Shown here piece by piece: positions 49,926 to 59,362 of a DNA stretch of 64,000 bases. The DNA comes from Deltaproteobacteria bacterium (GTDB taxonomy: Bacteria; Desulfobacterota; B13-G15; RBG-16-54-18). The stretch is from contig JAFGNJ010000004.1 in the NCBI GenBank assembly GCA_016927065.1, positions 248,001 through 312,000 on the forward strand, read 5' to 3'. Position 1 is the first letter of the stretch. Every line of letters starts with the position of its first letter. Below the pieces are notes generated by a model that saw only the letters and a list, made by a program, of their open reading frames with translations, did not search any database and had not been told where the DNA came from. The translations under genes were made by a program, and so were the position numbers.

Positions 49926-51369
49926 AATCGGGGTGAGCCTTCGGCTTGCAACCCATGCCAAAACCGTAGCCATAAGCACGAGGGGAGTAGCTGCCACGTT
50001 TTTTAAAAAGGCCTTCATAACTATTGGATTACTGCTCTCGTGCGTTTTGCTCCTTCTCATCCCCCTGAGTTACGCACAAGTATCAGCCGATGACCCTCAT
50101 CAATCCGAACCCCCTATTTCCGAAACGCGAACGGAACCCTGGTATAAAAAAATCAAATGGGAGTGGGGCGGGCATGTCAAGGCACAGGGGGGGGGGTCGT
50201 GGGCAGACGATAAATCATTTTTCCGGCTCGTGGACGTAGGTCCATACTACGACGGCTCCGTGGAGGTTAGACTCACGGGCAAGCTCTCCTTCGACCAGTG
50301 GGGGTATTTTGAGGCCCATCATGAGACCATCCTTTCAGGGGGGGATACCCGGCGCAAGATACATGCGTTGCGGCAGCGTTACCCGTTTCTCTTCTCTACG
50401 GGCCTCATGATCACCGATCCTCTGAATGACGATCGTCGCCTCATGGACCTGACCTGGACCATCCACGAAGACGATCAGTATATCATTTACAATCGATTCG
50501 ACCGACTCTCCCTAACCCTCCTACCGAGGTGGGGTGCCGTCACGATCGGCCGTCAGGCGGTGACGTGGGGAAATGGTCTGCTCTTTAACCCCATGGACAT
50601 CTGTAACCCCTTTGCCCCCACAGACATTGAGCGGGATTACAAGGTCGGTGACGATATGGCCTCGGCCCAAGTCAACCTGGGCACCAGAGGAGATGTCCAC
50701 GTCCTCTATGTACCACGGCGGGACCCGGTGAAGCACTCTGTGCAGTGGAATAACTCTTCGCTGGCCGGAAAGTTGCACTTCGCCTGGGGCTCAACAGAGT
50801 TTGACGTTATGGTTGCTAAACACTATGAAGACGCGGTGTTCGGTATCGGCAGCATGGGATACCTGGGGGGTGCGGCCTGGCGCGTGGATGGGATATGGAC
50901 CATTCTGAATGATACGAGGGGCAAAGACTACTATTTCTCCCTCGTGGCCAATATCGATTACTCGTGGGTGTGGTGGAAAAAGAACTTTTACGGATTCGTG
51001 GAGTTCTTTTACAACGGTATTGGGGAAACAGACTATACCGAGGCCTTGTTCGATCAGGACATCGCCGAACGCCTTGCCCGCGGAGAGCTCTTTGCGTTAG
51101 GAAGGGCTTACCTGAGCGGCCACCTCAGGGTGGAACTACACCCACTGATCAACTGCCACCTGACGGTGATCAACAACCTGGCCGATCCTTCGGGTGTGGT
51201 GCAACCCCGGATTGTGTGGGATGTTCTGCAGAATGTCCAGGTGACGGTGGGGGGAACTATATATTACGGCCGCAAAGATACAGAATATGGCGGTTTCAGG
51301 ATACCCGGCATCCCCTTCGCTGTTCGGGGTCGGGACAGTGTGAATTTGTGGGTGAGCTACTATTTTTGA
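49918..51369 (+). CDS. outer-membrane beta-barrel protein of the export cluster
   Basis: A 483-residue exported protein with a late signal helix (residues 32-54, ending SYAQ), an N-terminal linker and many amphipathic strands rich in W, Y and G (WYKKIKWEWGGHVKAQGG, FDQWGYFEAHHE, AVTIGRQAVTWGNGLLFNPMDICNPF). It ends in SVNLWVSYYF, an aromatic C-terminal residue as needed by the BAM machine. No family beyond porin-like/DUF1302-like barrels is evident. Start ATG 49918 overlaps the ATPase stop; a longer frame from 49861 is in the ATPase. Last gene of the LolA-like/permease/ATPase cluster; it may be the outer-membrane exit or acceptor (inference). Confidence 0.75.
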   Translation: MDEIGVSLRLATHAKTVAISTRGVAATFFKKAFITIGLLLSCVLLLLIPLSYAQVSADDPHQSEPPISETRTEPWYKKIKWEWGGHVKAQGGGSWADDKSFFRLVDVGPYYDGSVEVRLTGKLSFDQWGYFEAHHETILSGGDTRRKIHALRQRYPFLFSTGLMITDPLNDDRRLMDLTWTIHEDDQYIIYNRFDRLSLTLLPRWGAVTIGRQAVTWGNGLLFNPMDICNPFAPTDIERDYKVGDDMASAQVNLGTRGDVHVLYVPRRDPVKHSVQWNNSSLAGKLHFAWGSTEFDVMVAKHYEDAVFGIGSMGYLGGAAWRVDGIWTILNDTRGKDYYFSLVANIDYSWVWWKKNFYGFVEFFYNGIGETDYTEALFDQDIAERLARGELFALGRAYLSGHLRVELHPLINCHLTVINNLADPSGVVQPRIVWDVLQNVQVTVGGTIYYGRKDTEYGGFRIPGIPFAVRGRDSVNLWVSYYF

Positions 51370-51395
51370 GACAAATCCGTCCAGCGTAACCTTTC

Positions 51396-51851
51396 TTATG
51401 AAGAAAAGACATACAATACGATGCGCAGGGAGATTTGGGCGTAGATACCGGCCACCACGTCGTCGAGTACCACTCCCCACCCCCCTTTTACCCTTCGTTC
51501 TATGAGGCGGATAGGAGGGGGTTTGAGGATATCAAAGGCGCGAAATAGACACAATCCAACGAGAAGTGAGGGCCACGTGAGTGGCACGGCCGCCATGGTG
51601 ACCAACAACCCCACGACCTCATCGATGACGATGCGGCGGTTGTCCTGCTCCCCAAAGATTTGCTCGGCCCGCCCCGCGGCCCAGCAGGCCGCAAGGCCGA
51701 TTGCCAGCACGCAGGGGATATACCCATACAGCGGCAGGAGCGAGAGGGGGAGAAACAAGGGGATGGCCGCTACCGTCCCGGCAGTCCCCGGGGCGAAGGG
51801 GAAAAATCCTACTCCTCCCCACGTTGCTAACAGGATAACAAGTTTTTTCAT
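51396..51851 (-). CDS. pgpA: phosphatidylglycerophosphatase A
   Basis: Dephosphorylates phosphatidylglycerol phosphate in the inner membrane to yield phosphatidylglycerol. The 151-residue protein has GGVGFFPFAPGTAGTVAAIP (residues 12-31), IVIDEVVGLLVTM (about 74-86), RAFDILKPPPIRLIE and GGWGVVLDDVVAGIYA (about 122-137) with the catalytic Asp pair; three to four membrane segments. ATG 51851 directly follows the hisF stop codon, so it is the last gene of the his cluster transcript, a common partner in this phylum. Confidence 0.93.
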   Translation of the reverse strand: MKKLVILLATWGGVGFFPFAPGTAGTVAAIPLFLPLSLLPLYGYIPCVLAIGLAACWAAGRAEQIFGEQDNRRIVIDEVVGLLVTMAAVPLTWPSLLVGLCLFRAFDILKPPPIRLIERRVKGGWGVVLDDVVAGIYAQISLRIVLYVFSS

Positions 51852-52607
51852 CTAAGGCCTCACTCGCACCCCGCGCTGCCTCAGCCATGCCTTCACCTCA
51901 CTGATGGCATACTCCCTATAGTGAAAGATGGAGGCGGCCAGCACTGCGCTCGCCCCCCCGATGGTGAGGCCTTCGTACAGGTGCTCCAGCGTGCCCACAC
52001 CGCCGGAGGCGATCACCGGCACCCTCACCCCATCCACCACCGCGCGGGTGAGCTCCAGATCATACCCGAGGCGGGTACCATCACGGTCCATGCTGGTCAA
52101 AAGGATTTCTCCGGCCCCGTATGCCTGCATTTGCTTGGCCCACGCTAGGGCATCGACCCCCGTGGGGTTCCTCCCCCCGTGGGTGTAGACCTCCCATCCG
52201 CCGTTTCTCTTCTTGGCGTCGATGGCCACCACGATGCACTGGCTGCCGAACCGCTCGGCGGCCTGCCGGACGATCTCCGGCTCCGCTACCGCTGCGGTGT
52301 TGATGCTCACCTTGTCCGCCCCAGCCTTCAAGAGGGCGCGGACGTCCTCCAATGTCCGCACTCCGCCCCCTACGGTCAGGGGCATGAAGACCTCCTCGGC
52401 GGCCCGCCGCACCACGTCGAGGATGATCGGCCGCTTCTCATGCGAGGCAGTGATGTCGAGGAAGGTCAGCTCGTCGGCTCCTTGGTGGTCGTAGGCCTGG
52501 GCATTCTCGACCGGATCGCCCGCGTCGCGCAGGTTCACGAAGTTGGTCCCCTTGACTACCCTGCCGTCCTTGACGTCGAGGCAGGGTATGATCCTTTTGG
52601 CCAACAC
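51852..52607 (-). CDS. hisF: imidazole glycerol phosphate synthase cyclase subunit
   Basis: A 251-residue TIM barrel that uses ammonia from HisH to form imidazole glycerol phosphate and [20 protein letters not shown] (residues 9-23) contains catalytic Asp11, [13 protein letters not shown] (about 46-58), [11 protein letters not shown], and [17 protein letters not shown] (about 164-180) with Asp130-equivalent region; C-terminal [11 protein letters not shown] binds phosphate. Start GTG 52607, four bases after the hisA stop codon; a longer frame would read through hisA. HisH, its glutaminase partner, is not in the cluster. Confidence 0.96.
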   Translation of the reverse strand: MLAKRIIPCLDVKDGRVVKGTNFVNLRDAGDPVENAQAYDHQGADELTFLDITASHEKRPIILDVVRRAAEEVFMPLTVGGGVRTLEDVRALLKAGADKVSINTAAVAEPEIVRQAAERFGSQCIVVAIDAKKRNGGWEVYTHGGRNPTGVDALAWAKQMQAYGAGEILLTSMDRDGTRLGYDLELTRAVVDGVRVPVIASGGVGTLEHLYEGLTIGGASAVLAASIFHYREYAISEVKAWLRQRGVRVRP

Positions 52608-52611
52608 CGCC

Positions 52612-53340
52612 TCAGCCCCCTTGAGCGACCTGGATGGCCTCAGCCAGGTCCAGGGTCCCTTCATACAGGGCCCGCCCGGTGATGACCCCGATGACCCCAG
52701 AGGGGGCCAGATCCTTTACCGCCCTGATGTCCTTGAGGGTCTCAACACCACCGGAGACGACAAGGGGAATCGTTACCGCCTGGGCCACCGCCTGGGCCTG
52801 GGCCAGATTGATCCCGCCACCCACCCCGTCCCTACCGATGTCGGTGCTGATGATAAGGGCCACCCCGTATCCCTCCATTTCTTGGGCGAGATCGACGGCC
52901 CGCCGAGCGGTCCCGGCGCGCCACCCCCGCACCATGACCTCCCCCCCCTGGGCATCGATACCCACGGCGATCTGCCCAGGATAGTGTTGGCACGCCTCAG
53001 TAATGACGGAGGGGACCTCTGTTGCAATAGTCCCCAGGATGACTCGATCGATCCCCAGGGAGAGCCACATTGCAATGGCATCCAGGTCCCTGATCCCCCC
53101 GCCAAGCTGCAGGGGTATATCAACGGTTTTTCGGATCTCCTTGATTGCCTCTACATTCACCGAGGCGCCGGTCACGGCCCCGTCGAGATCGACCACGTGG
53201 ATCCACTCGGCCCCTGCACCCTGCCACCGCGCCGCCACCTCCCCGGGCGCAGAGGAGTAGATCGTCTCGTCCTCCATCCTCCCTTGACGCAGCCGTACGC
53301 ACCGACCCCCTTTTAGGTCTATGGCCGGGATCACCAACAT
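52612..53340 (-). CDS. hisA: phosphoribosyl isomerase A (ProFAR isomerase)
   Basis: A 242-residue TIM barrel that isomerises ProFAR to PRFAR in histidine synthesis. [17 protein letters not shown] (residues 4-20) has the first catalytic Asp, [13 protein letters not shown] (about 77-89) one phosphate site, [14 protein letters not shown] (about 166-179) the second Asp, and [11 protein letters not shown] the other phosphate site. Length is normal. Ends four bases before hisF and begins nine bases after a secreted protein gene, in the position usually held by hisH. Confidence 0.95.
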   Translation of the reverse strand: MLVIPAIDLKGGRCVRLRQGRMEDETIYSSAPGEVAARWQGAGAEWIHVVDLDGAVTGASVNVEAIKEIRKTVDIPLQLGGGIRDLDAIAMWLSLGIDRVILGTIATEVPSVITEACQHYPGQIAVGIDAQGGEVMVRGWRAGTARRAVDLAQEMEGYGVALIISTDIGRDGVGGGINLAQAQAVAQAVTIPLVVSGGVETLKDIRAVKDLAPSGVIGVITGRALYEGTLDLAEAIQVAQGG

Positions 53341-53349
53341 GAAGGCGTG

Positions 53350-54057
53350 CTATCGGGTGAGGGCCGGGAAGGTGCGCAGGACGGATTCGACGCCGATTTC
53401 AGTCCACCGTTCTACCGTCATCCACTGGGCACCCCCTTTGATAAAGGAGCCGATCTTCAGGGCATTTTCGCTCAGTGAGTGCTGCGCTTCGTCAAATCTC
53501 CCGCTCCAGAGCACCTTTTTGTCCGAGACACGTACCAGGTGGGCGTCAAAGGCAGCTGAGGCGGGGCTTTGGACCCCAAGGGCGCTCCCTTCCCGCTGCT
53601 CAAAACGGTAGACCCCCCCGATGACCACCGCATAGAGACCAAGCTCCCGCCCTATCTGTGTCGCAACATTGACAGGGTCCTTGAGAAAGGCTTTCGTATC
53701 CATCCCTTCAACAGCGGCCTGCGCCTGGTCCAGGGGAATCAATTCGCACCTATGGAGGCGATCGATTTGGCGCTGAAAGATGCTCGTCAATTCAGTTCCC
53801 GCCCGTAAGGGGGTTTCTCCGGCCCTGAAGAAAAAATTTCCCCACAAGCCCTGCACCATCCGCTGCCCCTGTAGCTGTGGCTTGACGATTAGAAAAGGGA
53901 TGATTACCACCTTCTGGCGTGGGACAATATGTTCCTCCTGTTGTTGTAACTGTAGCCCTTGCTCTTGGGAATGGCCCAAGGCAGGGATGAGGAAGATGAG
54001 GAGGACGATGAGAGTTCCGACTACCACATTTCTATTCTTAATCATCTGCTGATTCAT
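53350..54057 (-). CDS. exported CsgG/LpoB-like protein
   Basis: A 235-residue protein with signal peptide (residues 1-30, cut near GHS), a Q-rich linker and a domain of KVVIIPFLIVKP, LTSIFQRQIDRLHRCELIPLDQAQAAVEG, IGRELGLYAVVIGGVYRFEQREG and FDAHLVRVSDKKVLWSGRFDE. The alternation PF-strand, helix, GxxGxVYxF strand is that of CsgG/LpoB/GNA1162-type periplasmic proteins (inference). No lipobox is seen. ATG 54057 follows GAGAGG by five bases. It lies between hisB and hisA on the same strand where hisH is expected, and seems unrelated to histidine synthesis. Confidence 0.7.
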   Translation of the reverse strand: MNQQMIKNRNVVVGTLIVLLIFLIPALGHSQEQGLQLQQQEEHIVPRQKVVIIPFLIVKPQLQGQRMVQGLWGNFFFRAGETPLRAGTELTSIFQRQIDRLHRCELIPLDQAQAAVEGMDTKAFLKDPVNVATQIGRELGLYAVVIGGVYRFEQREGSALGVQSPASAAFDAHLVRVSDKKVLWSGRFDEAQHSLSENALKIGSFIKGGAQWMTVERWTEIGVESVLRTFPALTR

Positions 54058-54185
54058 AAGCACCTCTCCCTCCGTAGTCTCTCAAAAAATTGAGTTAAGA
54101 GAACCAACCTATATATCCCTTATACCTCTCTTATCCTCTCCCCCTCAAGGAAGAGAGGGGAGAGAGGAATTCTTAACAAGGCCCT

Positions 54186-54770
54186 TTATAGCCTGCCCTT
54201 GGTCGACGGAACCCCGGTCCGCCTCTCATCCAGCGACGTGGCTGCATCGAGGGCCCTGCCGAATCCCTTGAAAATCGCCTCCACGACGTGATGCAGATTC
54301 GAGCCGCAGAGGAGGTCGATGTGCAGGGTGATGCCGGCGTGGTCCGTCACCGCCTTAAAGAAGGATTCCACCAGTTCGAGGCTGAAGTCTTTGATCTTCC
54401 CCGTGGCCTTGACCCGATAGCCGAGCACGGGGCGGCCAGAGATATCCACGACCACCCGGCTCAGGGCCTCGTCCATGGGGACCAGGGCCTGGCCGAAGCG
54501 GTTGATTCCTGCTCCATCCCCCAGCGCCTTTTTGATCCCCTCCCCCACGACGATCCCCACATCCTCCACCGTGTGGTGAAAGTCGACCTCCAAATCACCC
54601 TGGGCCTTGAGGGTCAGATCGAACAACCCGTGCATGGCCATGAGACAGAGCATGTGGTCGAAGAAGGGTATCCCAGTGGAGACCTCCGCCTTCCCCGTGC
54701 CGTCCAGATCGAGGGAGAGGGCAATTGCCGTCTCTTTGGTCTTGCGCTCAACCTTTGCCTTTCGTGCCAT
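54186..54770 (-). CDS. hisB: imidazoleglycerol-phosphate dehydratase
   Basis: A 194-residue dehydratase of histidine synthesis. The paired metal motifs are present: FFDHML (about residues 34-39) and DFHHTVEDVGIVVGEG (about 62-77), DEALSRVVVDISGRP (about 102-116) and the C-terminal HHVVEAIFKGFGRAL. This is the short bacterial form without the phosphatase domain. Start ATG 54770, nine bases after AAGGAGG, lies inside the end of hisD (23-base overlap), so the two are coupled. A 128-base gap without gene follows. Confidence 0.95.
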   Translation of the reverse strand: MARKAKVERKTKETAIALSLDLDGTGKAEVSTGIPFFDHMLCLMAMHGLFDLTLKAQGDLEVDFHHTVEDVGIVVGEGIKKALGDGAGINRFGQALVPMDEALSRVVVDISGRPVLGYRVKATGKIKDFSLELVESFFKAVTDHAGITLHIDLLCGSNLHHVVEAIFKGFGRALDAATSLDERRTGVPSTKGRL

Positions 54771-56067
54771 CGCTGCCATCCTCCTTTCTCCGCACCTCCA
54801 CGGACCGGGCGTGGGCCTCGAAACCCTCCAGTCGCGCCAATCGGGCAACGTCCTCCCGCACCTCATCCAGGGCATCCTGGGAGAAGGAGAGGATATTGGT
54901 ACGCTTCAGGAAATGCTCCACCCCCAGGGGGGAGAAAAATCGAGCCGTTCCCCCGGTAGGGAGAACGTGGTTCGGACCCCCAAGATAATCCCCTACCGCC
55001 TCCGGTGTATAGGGGCCGAGAAAGACGGCCCCTGCGTTCTCCACTTCCCCCAACCACCGCAAGGGATCTTTGAGGGCCAACTCCAGGTGTTCGGGGGCGA
55101 TCCGATTGGCGATCCCCACCCCTTCGGCCACATCTCGCACCACGATGATGAGTCCTCGGCACTCGAGGCAGGCTCGAATAATCTCCCGGCGGGGGAGGGT
55201 CTCCATCATCTTCCCCACCTCCTCCGCCACCTGCTGGGCGAAGGCCGCAGAGGGGGTGATGAGGATCGGCCAGGCCTGCTCATCGTGCTCTGCCTGGGAG
55301 AGGAGATCGGCGGCCACAAAGGCCGGGGGTGTCGATCCATCGGCGAGCACCAGGATCTCGCTGGGGCCCGCCACCATATCCACCATGACGACACCGTACA
55401 AGAGCCGCTTGGCCGCGGTCACATAGGCATTACCAGGACCAACGATGATATCGGCGCGTGGCACGCTCTGAGTCCCATAGGCCAGGGCGGCGACGGCTTG
55501 AGCCCCGCCGACGCGCAGGACCCGATCCGCACCGACCAGGTGGGCGGCAGCCAAGACAGATGGGTTGATCCCATCCGGGGAGGGGGGGGTGAGGACTACG
55601 ACCTCTCTCACCCCCGCCACCTTGGCTGGGATGACGTTCATCAAGAGCGAGGAGGGGTAGGCCGCTTTCCCGCCGGGGACATAGACCCCTGCCCTGTCCA
55701 TCGGGCGCACCACTTGACCCCGCACCACACCCCCCTCGGTATCAAACCACGAGGGGCGTAGTTGGCGGCGGTGGAAGGATTCGATCCGCTCGGCGGCCCG
55801 TTGGAGGGCGCTGAGGGTTTCCTTCTCCATAGTCTTTTGGGCCCGCCTCCACTCCTCCCGGGGTATCTCCAGTTCCCCCAGGGCGATATCGACGCCATCG
55901 AACTGGCGGGTATAGTGGATCAGGGCTTCGTCGCCTTTCGCACGCACCCCCTCGATAATCTCCCTCACCGCCTCCTCGACCCCCGCGGTCTCAGCTCCCC
56001 TTCGGGTGAGGATGGCCAGAAGCTCTCGCTCAAATCCCTTATTCTTGCTCTCCAGTGTCCTCATCAT
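54748..56067 (-). CDS. hisD: histidinol dehydrogenase
   Basis: A 439-residue zinc enzyme that oxidises histidinol to histidine in two NAD-dependent steps. QLRPSWFDTEGGVVRGQVVRPMDRAGVYVPGGKAAYPS near residues 95-135, ADIIVGPGNAYVTAAKRLLYG near 195-215 and the active-site IAPEHLEL (about 340) with HVLPTGGTARFFSPL (about 375) are all intact. Length is normal. Start ATG 56067 is nine bases after AGGAGG and overlaps the end of murA by 29 bases. hisG, usually between murA and hisD in this gene order, is missing. Confidence 0.96.
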   Translation of the reverse strand: MMRTLESKNKGFERELLAILTRRGAETAGVEEAVREIIEGVRAKGDEALIHYTRQFDGVDIALGELEIPREEWRRAQKTMEKETLSALQRAAERIESFHRRQLRPSWFDTEGGVVRGQVVRPMDRAGVYVPGGKAAYPSSLLMNVIPAKVAGVREVVVLTPPSPDGINPSVLAAAHLVGADRVLRVGGAQAVAALAYGTQSVPRADIIVGPGNAYVTAAKRLLYGVVMVDMVAGPSEILVLADGSTPPAFVAADLLSQAEHDEQAWPILITPSAAFAQQVAEEVGKMMETLPRREIIRACLECRGLIIVVRDVAEGVGIANRIAPEHLELALKDPLRWLGEVENAGAVFLGPYTPEAVGDYLGGPNHVLPTGGTARFFSPLGVEHFLKRTNILSFSQDALDEVREDVARLARLEGFEAHARSVEVRRKEDGSDGTKGKG

Positions 56068-57325
56068 CCAGATCTACCTCCTGCACCGTGGCCCCCAGTG
56101 CGGCGAGCTTGCCAACCAAGTCCTCATATCCCCGCTCCAGGTGGTAGGCGCGTGCGATCACCGTCCGCCCCTGGGCGGCCAGCCCCGCCACCACCAGTGA
56201 GGCGCTGGCCCGCAGATCGGTGGCCATGACCGGTGCCCCGCTCAACTGGGGGACGCCGGTGACGATGGCGGTGGGGCCCTGCACCCGGATGTCGGCCCCC
56301 ATCCGGTTGAGCTCGCTGACGTGCATAAACCGATTCTCGAAGATGGTCTCCGTGATGGCGCTGAGGCCGTTGGCCACCGTCATCAACGCCATAACCTGGG
56401 CCTGCATGTCGGTGGGGAAACCCGGATAGGGGAGGGTCTTGACGTCCGTGCTCCTCACCCTGTTCGCACCCACCACACGGACCTCCCCCGCTGCCGGGGA
56501 AGAGATCTCCATTCCCACCTCCCGCAGCTTCGCCACCACGGCCTCCATGTGTTCCAGGCGACACCCCTTGATCAGGATGTTCCCCCGGGTGATCCCCGCC
56601 GCTACCATCAAAGTGGCGGCCTCGATCCGGTCGGGCATGACGGCGTGCTGTACTGGACGCACGTGTTCCACCCCCCGGATGGTCACTTCCGAGGTCCCCG
56701 CCCCCTCGATCTCGACCCCCATGGCGGAGAGGACATGGGCCAGATCCTCCACCTCGGGCTCGCAGGCGGCGTTCTCGATGACCGTGGTCCCCTCGGCGAG
56801 GGCCGCTGCCATCATGAGGTTCTCCGTACCGGTCACCGTGGGGATATCCAGATAGAGATGGGTTCCCTTGAGGCGCTTGGCCCGGGCCTTGATGTAGCCA
56901 TGATCCAGCTCGATCTGGGCCCCCAACTGCTCGAGCCCCTTGAGATGGAGGTTCACCGGCCTCGCCCCGATGGCACAACCCCCGGGGAGTGAGACCACCG
57001 CCTCGCCCATCCTGGCCAGCAACGGGCCGAGGATCAGGATTGAGGCACGCATGGTCTTCACCAAGTCATAGGGTGCGCTGGCCCCCATGATACCGTAGGT
57101 GTCTACCTGCAGCTCGCCTTTTCCGTTCCACTCAAGCCGCGCCCCAAGGTTCTCCAAGAGGGCTTGAAAGGTAGCTACATCACGCAGGCGGGGACAATTG
57201 GAGAAGATACTGGTACCCTCCACCAGGAGGGCCGCGGCCAGGGCCGGCAGGGCGGCGTTTTTGGCCCCGCTGACCTGCACCTCTCCCACCAATCGCTCGC
57301 CCCCTTCGATGACGATCCCCTTCAT
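56039..57325 (-). CDS. murA: UDP-N-acetylglucosamine 1-carboxyvinyltransferase
   Basis: First committed enzyme of peptidoglycan synthesis. The 428-residue two-domain protein has SGAKNAALPALAAALL (residues 20-35) and LPGGCAIGARPVNLHLKGLE (about 113-132), in which the Cys of GGCAIGARP is the PEP-binding, fosfomycin-sensitive residue, so sensitivity is expected. MERGYEDL-like YHLERGYEDLVGKLAALGA closes the protein. ATG 57325 begins 22 bases after prmC ends. An extended C-terminal acidic tail overlaps hisD. Confidence 0.97.
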   Translation of the reverse strand: MKGIVIEGGERLVGEVQVSGAKNAALPALAAALLVEGTSIFSNCPRLRDVATFQALLENLGARLEWNGKGELQVDTYGIMGASAPYDLVKTMRASILILGPLLARMGEAVVSLPGGCAIGARPVNLHLKGLEQLGAQIELDHGYIKARAKRLKGTHLYLDIPTVTGTENLMMAAALAEGTTVIENAACEPEVEDLAHVLSAMGVEIEGAGTSEVTIRGVEHVRPVQHAVMPDRIEAATLMVAAGITRGNILIKGCRLEHMEAVVAKLREVGMEISSPAAGEVRVVGANRVRSTDVKTLPYPGFPTDMQAQVMALMTVANGLSAITETIFENRFMHVSELNRMGADIRVQGPTAIVTGVPQLSGAPVMATDLRASASLVVAGLAAQGRTVIARAYHLERGYEDLVGKLAALGATVQEVDLDDEDTGEQE

Positions 57326-57347
57326 CGTAAACTCTTCGTTGGCAGCA

Positions 57348-58208
57348 TCATTGCCGTTGGGCCCTGATTACCCGTTCGATCCCGGCATGGTCCGGGACGA
57401 GGTCAATGTGCGAGAATCCCCCCTCTTGCAGGATTGCCGCCACATCTGGGGCCTGCCCCTTCCCCATCTCCAAGAGGAGCCATCCCCCTTCCATTAAAAA
57501 TGCCGGCGCCTCCCGGGCGATCTGCCGAAAAAAACGAACCCCGTTCTCTCCCCCGTCCAGTGCGGTGAGGGGCTCATAATCCTTAACCTCCGGCGCCAAG
57601 TGGAGGATCTCCTCGGTAGGGATATAGGGGGGGTTGGAGCAGATGAGGCTAAAGGGCCTCTCGTCGGAGGGAAAGAGGTCCCCAAGGATAAAGTGGATGT
57701 GCCCCGATACCCCGTGTGCCTCGGCATTCTCCTGGGCCAGGGCGTGGGCACCGGAAGAGATATCCGTGGCCACGATCTCGGCCCCCTCCAGCTCTTTGGC
57801 CAGGGCGATGGCCACCGCCCCGCATCCATGACCTATTTCCAGGACCCGCAGCGATGGCTGCAATCCCTTCCCGATCCGCACCGCCTCCTCCACGAGGTGT
57901 TCGGTCTCCGGCCTGGGGATGAGACACTCGGGGTTCACCGCAAACCGCAGGGACCAGAATTCCTTGTGCCCTATAATGTAAGCGATAGGCTCCCCCCCGG
58001 TGCGCCGCTGGATCATCTCCCGATACGCCGTCCGCTCCTCCTCTTTGAGGGGCCTATCATAGTTGAGATAGAGCCCCATTCGGTCGATCCCCAAGAGGTG
58101 GGCCAGGAGTACCTCCGCCTCCAGGCGAGGGTTTGCTATACCTTTCTCCTGAAAGTGTCCGGTCGTCCACTGAATGACCTTCAACACCGTCCAACGCTCC
58201 TGGGCCAT
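57348..58208 (-). CDS. prmC: release factor glutamine N5-methyltransferase
   Basis: Methylates the GGQ glutamine of RF1 and RF2. The 286-residue protein has the N-terminal helical release-factor-binding domain (about 1-85), SAM motif VLEIGHGCGAVAIALAKEL (about 120-138), acidic VATDIS, and the catalytic SNPPYIPTEEI (about 189-199). It starts with ATG 58208 overlapping the prfA stop codon by one base (TAATG), the standard prfA-prmC coupling. Its second client, RF2, is encoded at 13353-14439. Confidence 0.96.
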   Translation of the reverse strand: MAQERWTVLKVIQWTTGHFQEKGIANPRLEAEVLLAHLLGIDRMGLYLNYDRPLKEEERTAYREMIQRRTGGEPIAYIIGHKEFWSLRFAVNPECLIPRPETEHLVEEAVRIGKGLQPSLRVLEIGHGCGAVAIALAKELEGAEIVATDISSGAHALAQENAEAHGVSGHIHFILGDLFPSDERPFSLICSNPPYIPTEEILHLAPEVKDYEPLTALDGGENGVRFFRQIAREAPAFLMEGGWLLLEMGKGQAPDVAAILQEGGFSHIDLVPDHAGIERVIRAQRQ

Positions 58209-59299
58209 TAACGACTCGCTGCACCCTCTCCGTTTTGAAGGGCCTCGGCCTGATAGTGGGCGGCAAGGGAATCTATGACCTCTTCAAGGTTCCCCTCCAA
58301 GATCGCCTCCAGCTGATAGAGGGTGAGGTTAATGCGGTGATCGGTAACCCTCCCCTGGGGGAAATTATAGGTCCTGATTCGCTCGCTGCGGTCTCCCGTG
58401 CCCACTTGGCTGCGCCGCTGGTGGGCCATCGCCTCCTGCTGCCGCTGTCGTTCTATATCGAGCAACCGCGCCCTGAGGACTTTCAGGGCCTTGGCCTTGT
58501 TTTTGTGCTGAGACTTCTCGTCCTGACAGGTCGTTACGATGCCCGTAGGAATGTGGGTGATCCTCACCGCCGAGTCGGTCGTGTTGACATGTTGCCCTCC
58601 CGGGCCTGAGGATCGGTAGACATCTATCTTGAGATCTTTGGTGTCGATTCCCACCTCTACCTCTTCGGCTTCGGGCAGAACCGCAACGGTGACGGTCGAA
58701 GTATGAATCCTCCCCTGGGACTCGGTTAAGGGGACTCGCTGCACCCGGTGGACCCCGCTCTCATATTTCAATCGGCGATAGACCCCTTCCCCTTCGATGA
58801 GGGCGATGATCTCTTTGAACCCCCCGACGCCGGTGGGATGTTGACTGAGGACCTCCTCACGCCAGTGGTTCATCTCGGCGTACTTGGTGTACATCCGAAA
58901 GAGGTCCGCCACAAAAAGGGCGGCCTCGTCTCCCCCGGTACCGGCCCTGATCTCCAAGACGACGTTCTTCTCATCGTTCGGGTCTTGGGGCAAGAGAGCG
59001 AGCAGCAGCTCGTGCTCGATCCGCTCCTGTTGTTCAGACAGGGCGGCTATCTCCTCCCGGGCCATCCGTCTGAGCTCCTCATCTGCTTCTTGCAGGAGTG
59101 TCTTGTTCTCCTCTATCGTCCCAACGAGGTCCTTGTATCGCCGAAAGAACTCAACCACCCGCCCCAGCTCTGCGTACTCTTTGGCATACCGTTGGTAGTC
59201 ACCCCTATTGGCCGCCACCTGGGGTGCGGCCAGAAGACGCTCTATTTCCTCATGCCGGGCTTCAGTCTCTTTCAGCCTCCCTAAAATCTCCTTGTTCAC
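58208..59299 (-). CDS. prfA: peptide chain release factor 1
   Basis: RF1 (363 residues) ends translation at UAA and UAG. Coiled N-terminal domain, then the codon-reading tripeptide in [18 protein letters not shown], where PLT stands in place of the usual PAT (PxT is the conserved form, PVT and PET are known), and the GGQ loop [21 protein letters not shown] (about residues 228-248). ATG 59299. The 217-base gap to rpmE holds no clear gene; it has one possible 18-codon frame (59363-59419) after GGGAGG. Confidence 0.96.
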   Translation of the reverse strand: MNKEILGRLKETEARHEEIERLLAAPQVAANRGDYQRYAKEYAELGRVVEFFRRYKDLVGTIEENKTLLQEADEELRRMAREEIAALSEQQERIEHELLLALLPQDPNDEKNVVLEIRAGTGGDEAALFVADLFRMYTKYAEMNHWREEVLSQHPTGVGGFKEIIALIEGEGVYRRLKYESGVHRVQRVPLTESQGRIHTSTVTVAVLPEAEEVEVGIDTKDLKIDVYRSSGPGGQHVNTTDSAVRITHIPTGIVTTCQDEKSQHKNKAKALKVLRARLLDIERQRQQEAMAHQRRSQVGTGDRSERIRTYNFPQGRVTDHRINLTLYQLEAILEGNLEEVIDSLAAHYQAEALQNGEGAASR

Positions 59300-59362
59300 G
59301 CTCCCATAACTCCCTTCTGTAAAAGGGCTACCAACGCCCTATTCCCAGGACCACAAGGTTGA

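Noticed and set aside
52543-53316. Plus-strand open frame of about 257 codons
   Set aside because: Antisense to hisA; composition and absence of a start signal mark it as a shadow.
54110-54175. CT-rich and GA-rich inverted repeat after hisB as a terminator
   Set aside because: The stem has mismatches and no T tract follows on the minus strand, so I did not call it.
54607-55761. Plus-strand open frame of about 384 codons
   Set aside because: Antisense to hisD and hisB; rich in G, H, P and R as expected from a mirrored GC-rich gene.
56124-56978. Minus-strand open frame of about 284 codons in murA
   Set aside because: Same strand, other frame of murA; almost only G, R, H, D and A residues, no domain.
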